From NCBI GenBank assembly GCA_024803745.1, contig JANJXV010000025.1, positions 13,432,341 through 13,496,340 of the forward strand: 64,000 nucleotides of DNA, given 5' to 3'. The position numbers were made by a program, and so were the translations under genes. This DNA is from Megascapheus bottae. Lineage: Eukaryota > Chordata > Mammalia > Rodentia > Geomyidae. The notes under the pieces are model-generated. The model saw only the letters and a program-made list of their open reading frames with translations, ran no database searches and was not told the origin of the DNA. Positions 21,980 to 36,900 of this stretch are shown piece by piece (the first letter of the stretch is position 1; each line of letters opens with the position of its first letter).

Positions 21980-24900
21980 GTGAGACGGTTTGAAGAAAAC
22001 ATGAAATCCATTATATTGCACCTGTATCAATTTCCTGTTTCTGCTTAGTACATTTGACATATGCTTTTTTGATTTACTATTTATTATTATTGTTTTTTGC
22101 CAGTCCTGGGGCTTGAACTCAGGGCCTGGCCACTGTCCTTGGGCTTTCTCAAGGCTAGAGCTCTACCACTTGAGCCACAGCACCACTTCTGGCTTTTTCT
22201 GTGTATGTGGTATGGAGGAATCAAACACTGGTCTTCGTGCATACTAGGCAAGCACTCTACCACTAAGCCAAACTCCCGGCCCTTTTATGTATGTATGTAT
22301 GTCTGTCTATCTATCTGTCTGTCTGTCTGTTCTTTTTCTTTCTTTCCTTTTCTTTTCTTTTTTTTTTTTTTTGTACTGGGGATGGAACCCAGGAGGTTTT
22401 ACTTGCTAGGCAAGCACATTTTTTATTTTTTATTTATTTTATTTTTTTTTGCCAGTCCTGGGCTTGGGCTCAGGGCCTGAGCACTGTCCTTGGACTTTCT
22501 CAAGGCTAGAGCTCTACCACTTGAGCCTCAGCACCATTTCTGGCTTTTTCCTATGTATGTGGTATCGAGGAATCGAACGCGGGTCTTCATGCATGCTAGG
22601 CAAGCACTTTAACCACTAGGCCAAACTCCCGGCCCCATTTTTTATTTTTTTAAACTGGGAATTGGAATTAGGGCTTAGGGCTTACTATATAGGTATTCTA
22701 CTACTCTACTACTGGAGTCCCTTTTTCATTGGTTAATTTTAAGTAGAATCTCACTCTAGTATTTCCAAGCTGGCTTGGGCTAGAATCTTCCTACTTATCC
22801 TTCCAAGTGTCCTTGAAAATAACAAGCTACCACCTCACCAGCTTCCTTTGTACCTCCCTGAATGTGGGATAACAGCCTTACATTAGTTAAGGATGGAATC
22901 TTGTGAGCTGCTTTTGGACAAGCTAACTGCAAACTGCAGTGTCCTTATCTCAGCTTCCAAGTAGCTAAGATTACAGGCCTGAGCCACAAGGCCCCAGTAC
23001 TTTTGTTGTATTTAAAAGTAATGTCAAGTTGTATTGGCTTTTTTTTTTTTTTTGGTACCAGTACTGGGGCTTGGTCTTATTCTCTTACCTTGGCTTTTTG
23101 TTCAAAGCTGGTGCTCTACCATTTGAATCATATCTTTATTTGCCTTTTGATGGTTAATTGGAATAAAAGTCTCATGGAGTTTCTTGCTTGGGAATGTCAT
23201 CCTCAGGTTTTCACTTCAAGAATAGTTAGGCATGAGCCACCAATGTCTAGGTGACCATTTACTTTTAATTCACATAAAGAATTATCTGCAGTATTAAACT
23301 GTGGCTCTGATTCCAAGTAAATTCCTAGGGGTAAGGTTAGTATATATTCATATATATATATTGTTATAGAATACATAAGTAGAATATAGAATATATGTGT
23401 GCATATATATATATATATATAATAACCATTTTATGTACAGTTTGATTATATTTTGGATGAAATTGATATAGTATGTTAAGTAACTTTTAAAAAATGGTAC
23501 TGAGGGGCCAGGAGTTTGGCCTAATGGTAGAGTGCCAGTCTAGCATGCACAAAGATCCAGAGTCGATTCCTTGGTACCACATAAATAGAAAAAGCTGGAA
23601 ATGGTGCTGTGGCTCAAGTGGTAGAACTCTAGCCTTGAGAAGCTCAAGGATAGTGCTCAGGCCCTAAGCTCAAGCCCAGGACTAGCAAAAAAAGAAGAAA
23701 AAAAAAGGTGGTAAACCCAGGGATTCATGCTTTGTTAAGCAGCACTCTACTGCTTGAGCCACATCTTGTAGCCCTGTTTACTCTGGTTAGTGTTATTTTT
23801 GTTCTAGTCTTGGAGCTTGAACTCAGGACCTGGGTACTGTTCCTTAACTTTTGTGCTTAAGTCGAGCCACAGTTCCACTTCTGACTTTTTGGTGGTTAGA
23901 GATAAGAAACTCAGGAACTGCCAGGGCTGGCTATCAACTTCAGTTCTCAGATCTCAGCCTCCTGAGTAGTTAGGATTACAGCTGCGAGCCATTGATGCCT
24001 GGCTTGCTCTGGCTATGTTTGAGACAGAATCTTGACTCAGTTCAGCCCTAGTGGCTTGCTCTTAGGAGGAGGCTATAACCTGGATCACTGCAGTTCAGTG
24101 TTCTTTTATGATGCTCATCAAACCGATGACTTCATCTCTGGCCATTGTGGGTATCTTGCACTTTCCATTCTCTGAATAATCACTCTAGTAATTTTACTCA
24201 TTTATTTTTATAGCAACTCACTTCAGAATTTATTATAAAATTGCACTGATCCAGAAAGTATCAAATTGACATCAAACTAGAACATTTTTAGCAATGAGGT
24301 AGTTCAGCAGAGAAACAAATCCTGCTGGCTGTCAATATATCAAGAAAACACTTAAAAGCTTTGATTCATACATGTATTAAGAATGAATCCAGGGGCTGGG
24401 AATGTGGCTTAGTAGTAGAGTGATTACCTAGCATGCATGAAGCCATGGGCTTGACTTCTCAGTTCCACATAAACAGAAGAAGTCAGAAGTAGAGCTGTGG
24501 CTCAAGTGGTAAAGTGGGATAGTGTCCAGTTCCTAAGTTCAAGCCTCAGAACTGGCCCCTCCCCCCAAAAAAACAGATGAACCCAAAATAGTTACAAACA
24601 TGTTACAAATGTAAAACATGCAAAATCTATTCAGGGAACGATTTAATAAGATACCAAACCACAACTTATTTATAAATAATTAGTAGGTTGAACTCTTTCA
24701 AATTTAAATGCACTTTGAAAAACAATACAAGGCTGAGTATGGAGGCTCAAGCTATTGGGAGGCAGAAATTGGGAAATCACAGCTCAAGGTCAGTTTAGGC
24801 ATAAAACCTGAAGGGACTCCATCTTAGCCAGTGGCAGTCACAATGGCTTCTAGCTGACACTCCAGGCTACCAGGGGAAGCATCATGATTAGACAGGAGGC

Positions 24901-27900
24901 ACAAATAGCAGTTCGTAGTCCAGGCCAGATCCCATCTTGAAAAGGATAACGCATAAATGGGCTGATAGAATGCGTCACATAGTGTAGGACCTGCTTATTA
25001 GCAGGTGTAAGGTTTAGCGTTCAAACCTCAGTACTATCAAAAAAGAGAAAAGCAACCCAGGGAAAAGACATTCAGGAAGACAGTGTTAGAAAAGCAAGAA
25101 TTAGTAATATTGGGATAACAGTTGTCTTTGACAGGGAATAGGGGTTGTGGTACCGAGGATACTATCCTAGTAATTGTTTTTCTTTTTTCTTTCTTTTTTT
25201 TTTGTGGGTTATGGGGCCTGGGCCTGGGCCTGGGCGCTGTCTCTGAGCTCTTCAGCTCAAGGCTACCACCCTACCCTTGAGCCAAGCCCTATAGCCCAGG
25301 TTGGCTTTGAACCTTAATCCTCAGATCTCAGCCTCCTGAGTAGGATTACAGGTGTGAGCCACTGCACCTGGCTTTTTTTTTTTTTCTTTTTTGCCAGTCC
25401 TGGGGTTTGAACTCAGATAATTTCAATACCTTCTATAAAACTATCTAGAGTACAAACAAAATGGTCCAGATTCATGCTGTAAATTTCCTGTTCCAAACCA
25501 GAAACAGCTATTTCTTCAAGTAGTTTTGATTTTTATTGGGAATTGATATTTAGAGATTATACTGGCCTCTGATTGTGTAGGCCATCTTTTTGGCTTTTAA
25601 AGAGCTGAGCTAAGGAAGTAAAGATTTTAGATCTACTTGCGATGGCATACTCTTGGGAGAATGAGGCATTAGAGGCAAGTCTGATTGGGCTATATATCAA
25701 GACCTTGTTCTTAAAAAACCAACCAAACAAACACTTTAGAAATAGATAAACTGGGGCCATGAGTGTGGCCTAATGGTAGAGTGCTTGTCTAATATACACA
25801 AAATCACACAAAACCTCGGTATCACATACACAGAAAAAGCCTAAGTGGTTTTGTGGCTCAAGTGGTGGAGCATTAGCTTTGACCAAAACAAAACAAAACT
25901 AAAAAACTCAAGGACAGTGACCAGACCCTGAGTTTAGACCCAGTAAGCCCCAGAAATGGCAAGGAAAAAAAAAAGACTATTAATTTGTCAATATTTTCAT
26001 AGCAAGCTAGGATTAGTTTTTAATTCAGGTTTTTGTTTTGTATTTCTCTACTCATGCTAAAATCCTTAGTTGTTAATAATATCAAAAATCTATTTGATTT
26101 GTACTGTATATACTATACAAATATAATTGCAGTAGCTTTCATTCCTTGCCAAATATACCTGTGATGCCAGCTATCCAGAAGGCATAGTAAGGTCTAGGCT
26201 TCTACAGTGCTTCCTTTTTCTATCTTCCTCTTTCATAGATAACCCTTTTTTATTTTTTTAAATATAATTAATTTATTTTTTGTTGGTCGTAGGACTTGAA
26301 CTCTGGACCTGGGCGTTGTCTGTGAGTTCTTTAGCTCAGGGCTGCCACCCTATCCCTTGAGCCACAGTGCCACTTTCTATTTTCTAGTGGTTAATTGGAG
26401 ATAAGAATCTCAGCGATTTTAGTGCTCAAGCTGGCTTTGAACCCTGATCCTCAGATCTCAGCCTCCTGAGTAGCTAGGATTACAGGTGTGAGCCACCTCC
26501 CCCAACTTACTCCCCTTTATTTTGAGACAGCATTTTCCTATGTTGCCCAGGGTTACCTCCCACTCATGTCTTTCAGGATATCTTTGAACTCATGATCCTC
26601 TTTCTTTAATGTTGGAATTATAGGTGGCGTACAATATATTAAGTTTTCATTCTTTTTGTTTGTTTGTTTGTGGGGCTTGAACTCTGGGCCTGGGTGCTGT
26701 CCCTGAACTCTTCAGCTTAAGGCTAGTGCTCTACCACTTATAGCTACAGTACCATTTCCAGTTTCTGGTAGCTAATTGGAGATAAAAGTCTCAGGTCCTT
26801 CTGTACCCGGGCTGGCTTTGAGCCACGATCCTCAGATCTCAGCCTCCTGAGTAGTTAGGCTTATAGGCATGAGCCACCAGTGCCTCGCTTTCATTCTTTT
26901 TATTTAATTTTTAAGTTTGTTGTTGTTGCTGCCACTGCTGATAATGATGATGGTAAACTTAGAGCCTCAACCTTGCTTGGTTTACTTGCTTGCTCTCTTG
27001 GTTGTTGATTTACCTATTGAGTAACACTCCAGTGGTTTTTTAGTAGTTCTTTTGGAGACAGATGTTTGCAGAATTTTCTGCCTGGCTAACTTTGAACTGT
27101 GACCCTCTAGGTCGCAGCCTAGCAAGCAGTCTAGGATTATAGACAGGAGCCACTGCTATTTGGTTCATTCCTTGTTCTTTTTTGACAGTCGTGAAACTTA
27201 AATTCAGGCCTAGGCACACTCCTTGAGTTTTTTCGCTCAAGTAATGCTCTACCTACCACCTTAAGACACAGTGCCATTTGGAGTTTTCTCATGGGTTAAT
27301 TGGAGATAAGAGTCTCATGCACTTTGGCTGGTTTCAAACCAGGACCTCAGATCTCAGTCTCCTGAGTAGGATTACAAGCATGAACACTAGCATCTAGCTT
27401 CATTGCTTTAACAGTCATAACACTCCCTTATGGTTAGCTCATGGTTTGTTCAACCAGTCTCCTATTGATAAACAGTTTACTTGTTTCTGGTATTAGAACT
27501 GCAATAAACATTCTGTGCATGCCATTTCATATTTTTGATATGGACGTACCACATTTCATTTATCCACTTGTCAGTTGATGACATTTGAATTGCTTCTAGT
27601 ATTTGGCTGTTGTGAATAGGTTGTGAGGAACATTTGGGCAGAAGTCTGTATGTGTGTTTTCACTTGTGTTTGTTGTCATGGGCCTGGGTGCTGTCCCTGA
27701 GCTCTAAAGCTCAAGGCTACCGCCCTACTCCTTGAACCACAGTGCCACTTCTGGTTTTCTGGTAGTTAATTGGGGATGAGTTTTGTGGACTTTTTAGTGC
27801 CCGGGCTGGCTTTGAATGGTGATCCTCAGATCTCAGCCTCCTGAGTTGCTAGAATTACAGGTGTGAGCCACTGCACTCTGTAGTTTTTCACATCTTTCAT

Positions 27901-30900
27901 TATAGTGTAAGTATGCTAGCTGTTATTCAGTTAAAAAATGGTAAAACCTGATTATGTTTCTTGATCGATTTTTCACAAATCTGGTGTAGTAGTTTTGCTT
28001 TAAAAATAATCCTTCTGAGTCAGGTGCTGGTGGCTCACGCCTGTAATCCTAGCTACCCTGGAGGCTGGGATCTGAGGATAGTGGTTCAAAGCCAGCCTAG
28101 GCAGTTATGTTTGTAAGAATCTTATCTCCAATTAACCAGTAAATTGCTGTGGCATAAATAAATAGTAGAGCATCAGCCTTGAGTAAAAAAGCTTATGGCA
28201 GTGCCCAGGCCTTGAGTTCAAGCAGACATATACACACATATACCCCTACCCACCAAAAAAAAAAAAGGTCCTTCTTTTGACTTTATTGTCATCTGACAGT
28301 ATAAATACTACAAGAAGCAATATGCAGTAAGAATTTTCCTATGAAGACAATTAAGATTTTTGGACATGGTTCAAGTACTAGAGTGTCTGCATAGATTCAC
28401 CCACTTTTTTTTTTTTTTCCCACCAGTCCTGGGCTTGAGCTCAGGGCCTGAGCACTGTCCTTGGCCTTTCTCAAGGCTAGAGCTCTACCACTTGAGCCTC
28501 AGCATCACTTCCAGCTTTTTTCTATGTATGTGGTACCGAGGAATCGAACCTGGGTCTTCATGCATGCTAGGCAAGCACTCTACCACTAGGCCAAACTCCC
28601 GGCCCTGGATTCACCCACTTTTAAGTATACATTTCTAGTTTATAAACATATTCTTTCTACCATGTACAATATCCTTCATATCTAGCTCCATCAAGAAACT
28701 TTGAACTTAAAAGACTTGCCAACTGCACAGTAAGCAAGATTTGAAATTCAGAGTTGATTCCAATTCCAAAGCTCAGAGTGTTTATGTAAACTACTTTCAG
28801 TATCATAGCCAGTCAATGTCTGGGTACTGGTTACTATTGAGAGTGTCCTGCTGCTTCCAGGTGCTTTTGCTCCCACTCCTGTCTTTGTTATTCTTTCCAT
28901 ATTGAGGCGTGAATTTAGTGCCTATACTTACCAAGCAAGTACTCTAGTGCTTCAGCCTCAGCTTGATATTCACACAGTTTCTGAAGTTACAGTGCCTTAA
29001 ACTCTTTCTTTAGAACTCTTCCCTTAGTATCATATTCAAAATAAATTAGGGTTCATCTCTCCTTTCTTTAGTTTTGTAGGAATTTCAGTCCTTAAAAGTA
29101 AAATAAAGGCTGGGAGTTTGGCCTAGTGGTTAAAGTGTTTTCCTAGCATGCACGAAGACCCGGGTTCGATTCCTCGGTACCACATACATAGAAAAAAGCC
29201 AGAAGTGGTGCTGAGGCTCAAGTGGTAGAGCGTTAGCCTTGAGAAAGTCCAAGGACAGTGCTCAGGCCCTGAGCTCAAGCCCAGGACTGGCAAAAAAAAA
29301 AAAAAAAAAGTAAAATAAAATGTCCCCCATAGCAGCTAGCTGACAAACAGATGCCCTTTAAATGTTTTGCCTGCTTCCCTTTTTGTTGCAGGAAGTATTG
29401 ATGAAGATGTTGTGGTGATCGAAACTTCCTTCGCCCCCCAGGTCACTGCCAATGAAGAAATCAATGTTACCTCAACTGACAGTGAAGTGGAAATTGTAAC
29501 AGTTGGAGAAAGCTACAGGTGAGATTTTAATTCATTATTATATATGTGACATTAAACTTAGGGCTTTGCAGTTGCTAGGCAGACATTCTGCAACTTGACA
29601 ATGCTTTTAGAGATCTAGTTAAGAGTCTGTATTCAAAGCACCAAGCTGTGTTTTACTGACCTAACGACATAATAAAATAAAGAAGCATTATTGTGAAACC
29701 TAATTGTAACCCATCTGATGTGGCTCAAATGGTTGAATGTGCTGGGCATGGTGGCTCACGCCTGTTATCTTAGCTACACAGGAGGCTGAGATCTGAGGAT
29801 TGCAATTCAAAACCATCCTGGGCACTAAAAACTGTGAGACTCTTATCTCCAATTAACCACTAGAAAACTGGAAGTGGCATTGTGGCTCAAGGGGTAGGGT
29901 GGTAGCCTTGATCTGAAATGCTCAGGGACAACACCCAGGCCTAGAGTTCAAGCCCAGCATGGTATAGGGAGGAGCAAGGGGTGGGGGAGTTGAATGCCTG
30001 TCATGAACAGACAGCTGAGTGTGAGGCCTCTTGAATTTAAGCCCTAATACCAAAAAAGTTTTAAAAAAGAGTATAGCCAGGCATGATGGCTCATGCCTGT
30101 AATCCTAGCTGCTCAGGAGGCTGAGATCTGAGGATCATGGTTCAAAGCCATCCTGGGCACAAAAAGAACCTGAGATCCTTATCTCCAATTAACCACTAGA
30201 AATGAAGTAGAGCTGTGGCTCAAGGGGTAGGGAAGTAGCCTTGTGCTGAAGAGCTCAGGAACAATTCTCAGGCCCAGAGTTCAAGCCCCATGCCCGATAA
30301 AAAAAAAAATGATAAACACATTGGATATTTTGGACTGGTAATTACAAGCCCAAATTTATTAGCTTAGATTACAAGTTGAAATCAAAGTCAAATTTTGCAA
30401 ATCTAGCCTGGGCTAAGCATGATACACCATACATGGACATTATTAAATACATATCATGAATTTTCTTACTAGGTAGGTGCTTTACTGCTGAGCTATTCCT
30501 CCAGCCTTTTTGCACTGGTTAATTTGAAGGTAAAAGCTTGCTTTTTGCCTGGACCTCTGTCTACCTATTTACCCCTTCCAGTCATAGCTAGGGTGATAGA
30601 CCTTTACCACCACACTCAGCTTCTTTCAGAGATGGAGTCTCTGAAACTTTTACTGCCTGGTCTGACTGGAATCTTGAGTCTCTTGATCTCAGACTCTCAA
30701 GTAGTTAGGGTTACCATGTTTTTATTTTCTTTTTAAATTTTTTATTTTTGGTGAATTATTTTGAGCATTGTCATAACATGTAAACAATCATTATAATGCA
30801 GGTGAATATTCAAATTACTATTGAAAAAAAAGAATCCTATATTTTGCACTGATTGGTCTAACATTGGATTTTATATACTTTGCTTAGTTTGTTGATGAAT

Positions 30901-33900
30901 GAATTCAACAAACTTTACTGAGTGCTAGGCCTTGTGCTAGTCATTTAAAATTTTATTACCATTATTTTTTTGCGTAAATCTTATATGAAGGTCTGATTTT
31001 TATAGGAAAGGCTTATAGGTTCTTGGGGTAACTAAGACATCTGTCCTTTATTTATATTTACTAATATAATACTGGTATCCTTTAAGGTCTCGTTCAACCC
31101 TTGGGCACTCCAGGTCTCATTGGAGCCAAGGTTCAAGTTCTCACACAGGGCGGACACAGGAGCCACGAAACAGGAGTCGGATTTCTACTGTTATACAACC
31201 CTTGAGGCAGAATGCAGCAGAAGTTGTAGACCTTACTGTTGATGAAGATGGTAAGTTGATAAAAAGTTTGAGAACTTACTTGTTTGACTGGCACTCATCA
31301 CTTGAATCATACCTGTAGCCTAGTTTTTTGCTGGTTAATTGGAGATTGAAGGGTCTCTAAGACTTTGCTTGCTGGGCTGGTTTCTAATCTAGATGCTCTG
31401 GATCTCAGCTTCGTGAGTAGCTAGGATTGCAGTCATGAGCAGCAGTGGCCAGCTAAAGTGAAATATCTTGTTTGTTTGTTTTGTGGTACTGAGGAATCAA
31501 ACCCAGGTGCATGTTAGGCAAGCACTCTACCACTAGGCCCAACTCGCCCCCCCCCCTTTTTTTTTAAATAAACTTTTTTGTTGTTGTTGTTGGTCATGGG
31601 ACTTGAACTCTGGGTCTGGGCGCTGTCCCTGGACTCTTCAGCACAGTGCTATCACCCTATCTCTTGAGCCACAGCCACTTTCCGTTTTTTTGGTTATTAA
31701 TTGGAGATAAGAGTCTAATGGACTTTTTAACTTTTTAGTGTCTGGGCTACTTTTGAATCACCATTCTCAGATCTCAGCCTCTGGAGTGGCTAGGATTACA
31801 GGTGTGAGCCACCACGCCCAGCATTATTACTATTTTTTGTCTTTATGGTTTGGGTACTGGGGATTGGACCCAGGGCATTGTACTTCATAGGCAAGCACTT
31901 TGCCATTGAGCTACATCCTAGCCCTAAACTAAAATATCTTAAAATTAAAAAAAATTGTTATTATAAAGGTAATGTACAGAGGGGTTACAGTTACGTAAGT
32001 CAGGTATGAGTATATTTCTTTCTGTGTGTGGGTTGTCTGTCATGGAACTTGAACTCAGGGCCTGGGTGCTGTCTTTGAGCTGTTTTTGCTCAAGGCTAGC
32101 ACTCTACCACTATAAACCATAGGTCTACTTCTAGTTTTCTGGTGGTTAATTGGTGGATGTAAGAGTCTTATGGGTTTTCCTAACTGGGCTGGCTTTGAGC
32201 CACAATCCTCACAACTCAACTGTTTTTTGATGGATCATGGGGCTTGAACTAGGCCTGGATGCTGTCCCTAAGCTCTTCAGCTCAAAGCTACTGCCCTACT
32301 CCTGGGCCTGCGCGTTTTCCCTGAGCTATTCAGCTCAAGGCTACCACCCTACCCAAGAGCCAAGCCCCACTTTCCATTTTCTTTCTTTTTTTTTTTTCCC
32401 TCCACTTTACATTTTCTAGTGGTTAATTGGAGATAAGGATCTCTGGTCCTTTTTGTGCCCTGGCTTTGAACCTTGATCCTCAGGTGTCAGCCTTATGAGT
32501 ACCCATGATTACAGGGGAGAGCCACCGCACCTAGCTTAGATCTTAGCTTTCTGAGTTGCTAAGATTACAGACATGAGGCACCAGTGCCTGACATGAGTAC
32601 ATTTCTTTTGGGACAGCGTCACCTGTTCCCTTTCTCTCTCCCAGTTTTTTTCTCCCATCCCCACAAGTTGTATAGCTCATTTTCAATAAATTTTTTTAAA
32701 ATATTTTTTATTGTAATTAATAAAAGGGTTACATGATATTTGCCAGATAGAGGGTGCATTAATTCACATACATTGATACCCTTTCACATGTCTTGGTCCC
32801 CATTACCCTCCCCCCTCTCAATATAGTTTTAAGTGAAATATCTTAAGCAACCATTTTATAATCAGATATTTAAAATTTAGCTTGTTCATATTTTAATATT
32901 GGTTAGAGTACTGCTGAATAATACCACTCATGAATATTTTACTTATGTATTTATTTACATTTACTAAAAGTTTTAAAAACAGGCATTTGAATTAGCATAG
33001 AAGCATAGGTGTTTAAAGTTACAGCTAATGTTCATTTATTTCTCTCTTTTTCTCTTTCTTTTCTTCCTCTTCCTCCTTCTCCTCCATTTTCTTCCTCCTC
33101 CTCTTCTTCCTCTTTTTTTTTTTTTTGTCAGTCCTGGAGCTTGAACTCAGAGCTGGTCACTGTTCCTGAGCTTTTTTTGTTCATTTGTTTTGGGCCAGTT
33201 CTGGGGCTTGAATTCAGAGCCTGAGCACTGTCCTGGACTTTGTCAGGGCTCAAGTTCTATCACTTGAGCCATATCACCATTTCTGGCTTTTTCTACGTAT
33301 ATGTGGTACCGAGCAATCGAACCTGTGCATGCTAGGCAAGCACTCTACCACTAGGCCAAACTCCTGGCCCCTCTGAGCTGCTTTTGATCAGGACTGGCAC
33401 TCTATTACTTGAGCCACAGCTTCACTTCTGGCCTTTTCTGTTTATGTGGTACTGAGGAATGGAACCCAGGGCTTCATGCATGCTAGGCAAGCACTCTACC
33501 ACTAAACTGCATCTCAAGCTCCCTAATGTTTCTTAAATGATTGCTCTACCTAAAGGAGCATATATTATGGCTGGTTTCCATTTATCTCAGCAATTTTGTG
33601 AAGGAAAGTCAAAAAATTCTATGGACTCATGTGATAGTGTTCAAGTAACCTATCCATCATCATACTGAAGTGGTGAAAATCAGAATTGCCTTCTAAGCAA
33701 TTGAATTTATACTAGGCATAAAAAAGTATGGTTTGGCTGGGTGGCAGTAGCTCACACCTATAATCCTAACTACTCAGGAGGCTGAGATCTGAGGAGCTAG
33801 TATACCTCAAATTAACTAACAAATAAGCTTGAAGTGGAACTGTGTCTTAAATGATAAATTGCCAGTCTTAAGCAAACAAACCTCATGGATAGCACCCAGG

Positions 33901-36900
33901 CCCTAAGCCCAGAACAGAAGAGCTCTTTTTTGTGATAGATCAGAAAAGTTATAATTTTTCTGAAAACCATTTTTTTTTATTTGTTGCTGGTAGTAGAATT
34001 ACAACTGCTACTGTTACTATTATTTTGTTTTTGTTGGTCGTGAGGCTTGAACTCTGGCCCTGGGCGCTGTCCCTGAGCTCTTAGGCCCAAGGCTTTCCCT
34101 CTACCAGTTGATCCATAGTGCTGCTTCCAGTTCTCTGGTGCTTAACTGGGGAGAAGAGTCTCATGGATTGTTGTGCTGGGCTGGCTTTGAACCACAATCC
34201 TCCAAATTCAGCCTCCTGAGTAGCTAGGATTCCAGGCATGAGCCAAGGTGTCCAGTCCTTTCCCTCCCTCCCTCCCTCCCTCTTTTGTTTTGCCAGTCCT
34301 GGTCTTGGGCTCAGGGCCTGAGCACTGTCCTTGGACTTTCTCAAGGCTAGCACTCTACCACTTGAGCCTCAGCACCACGTCCGGCCTTTTTCTATGTATG
34401 TGGGACCGAGGAATCGAACCCAGGCCTTCGTGCATGCTAGGCAAGCACTCTACCACTAGGCCAAACTCTCTCCCTCTCCCTCTCCCTCTCCCCCTCCCCC
34501 TCCCCTCCTCCTCCCCCTTTCCCCTCTCCCCCTCCCTCTCCTCCTTCTCCTTCTCCTTCTCCTTCTCTTCCTCTTCCTCTTCCTCTTTCTCTCTTTCTTT
34601 CTCTGTTTGTCTGTCTTAGGGCTTGAACTCGGCCTGGGTACAGTCACTGAGCTCTTCAGCTCAAGGCTACCACCCTACCCTTGAGCCAAGCCCCACTTCC
34701 TATTTTCTAGAGATTAACTGGAGATAAGGGTCTCAGATCCTTTTGTGCTGGTCTGGCTTTGAACCTTGATCCTCAGATCTCAGCCTCCTGGGTAGCTAGG
34801 ATTACAGGTGTGACCCACAATGCCCAGCTCCATTTTTTTTTTTTTGTTTACTTTTTCTTTCAGGCTTCCATAACCAGAGGGGTCTGGAGCTCACTTTGTT
34901 GGCTGACCTTGAATTTAGGATTCTTTGCTTTACTTTCTGAAGAACTGAGGTCACAGACCTGCACCCCGTGCCTTGCCAAGAGGTTTTCTTTGTTACACAT
35001 CTTGTTTCTTTAATGTGTTGTGTAATGCTAAGTTGAAGTTCTGTGTCTTGTAGAGCCTACTGTAGTACCAACCACTTCTACAAGGATGGACTCACAGACT
35101 ACTAGCGCTTCCATTAACAATTCAAACCCATCTACCTCTGAGCAAGCCTCCGATACTACACCAGCTGTCTCCAGTAGCCAACCTTCCACAGCATCAGAGA
35201 CTTCAACTGCTCTTACAAGCAATAGTACAGCTGGTTCTTCTGTAGGGGGTATGTAAAAAGACCTGTGTTGGGAGACTTTTTGTGGTTTTGTTATAAAAAG
35301 TATTAGAAATATTAGGGGGCCGGGGGTTTGGCCTAGTGGTAGAGTGCATGAAGACCTGGGTTTGATTCCTCGGTACCACATACTTAGAAAAAGCTGGAAG
35401 TAGTGCTAAGGCTCAAGTGGTAGAGCTCTAGCCTTGAGAAAAATATCCAAGGACAGTGCTCGGGCCCTGAGCTTAAAGCCCAGGACTGGCCAAAAAAAGA
35501 AAAAAAGAAATACATAGCTTTCTCAAAGGCCATCCTGTAATTAAGTACCGTAGGGGGAAAAAAAAAAGCTCAGAGAGAGGACCAGGGCCTTGAGTTCAAA
35601 CCCCAGGACCAGCACCAAAATAATAAATAAATAAAAATGTGATTTTAATTTTCCTTACATTTGTTTGCGTTTCAAGATGACTCTAGAAGAACGGCATCTA
35701 GTGCTGTCACAGAGCCTGGCCCTCCTGCAATGCCAAGGTTACCTTCCTGCTGTCCCCAGCACTCAACGTGTGGAGGGTCATCACAGAATCATCATGCATT
35801 AGGACACCCGCACACAAGTTGCTTTCAGCAGCATGGTCACCATTTTCAACATCACCACCACCACCATCATACACCCCACCCAGCTGTCCCAGTTTCTCCT
35901 TCCTTTAGTGATCCTACTTGCCCTGTGGAAAGACCTCCGCAAATCCCAGCACCTTGTGGAGCAAATAGTAGTTCTGGTTCCAGCTACCATGACCAGGTAA
36001 GTGAACTTTGATGGGTCAGTCTCCCCACAAATCTCTTTCTTCCCCCTTTTCTTTATTTAATTGAAGTAACTTGAGGAAGAGAGGGAAAACTCTAAGTCTG
36101 ATATGTAAAAATGACTTCATTTGATGAGTTGTAACTTTATTTTTGGTGCTAGTCCTGGGGTTTGAACTCAAGGCCCTGGTCCTCTCTCTGAGCTTCTTTT
36201 TTAACTCAAAGCTAGTGCTCTACTATTTAAGCAACAGACCCACTTTTTGGTGGTGAAATAAAGAGTCTCATGGATTTTCCTACTCCAGTCAGCTTCAAAC
36301 TGTACTCCTCTGATCTCAGCCTCCCAAGTAGTTAGGATTAAGGCCTTAGTCTACAGTAGTGGGCTTGATTTGTGACTTTTAAAAATTTAAATCTCTAGCA
36401 GTTTCAGGTGGTATACATTACTGCACATAAGATGAACAAAAATACAGAAATGAAAGAATATAAAATTAATTTTTACTCTGAAATTATTTTTGATGATTTC
36501 ACCTAAATGCAATTCAACCTGATCTTTGGAACTTTATTTCAGAACCTTTATTTGAAAACTATAATGTCAATGTAATGCATGAAAAATGGAAAATTATCCT
36601 AGTGTTTTCAATTTTCTACTCTAGACCTCACTATATTTCATTCATCAAGAAATACATAGCTGGGCCGGGAGTTTGGCCTAGTGGTAGAGTGCTTGCCTAG
36701 CCTGCACAAAGACCTGGGTTCAATTCCTTGGTACCACATACTTGCAAAAAGCCAGAAGTGGTGCTAAGGCTCAAGTGGTAGAGTTCTAGCCTCGAGAAAA
36801 ATCCAAAGACAGTGCTCAGGCCCTGAGCTTAAGCCCAGGACTGGCAAAAAAAAAAAAAAAAAAAAAAAAAGATACTGAATTAGTATTTGTTTTCACATGA

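Larger units (their letters stand above)
31940..32690 (-). mobile_element. LINE-like fragment interrupted by nested SINEs
   Basis: LINE-like sequence (GGTAATGTACAGAGGGGTTA) stops at 32020 and resumes at about 32593 (ATGAGTACATTTCTTTTGGG). A B1-like/Geo SINE, itself broken by another, fills the gap. Confidence 0.7.

Noticed and set aside
34456..34647. Arg/Gly/Lys-rich antisense ORF
   Set aside because: It is the translation of the pyrimidine repeat tract.
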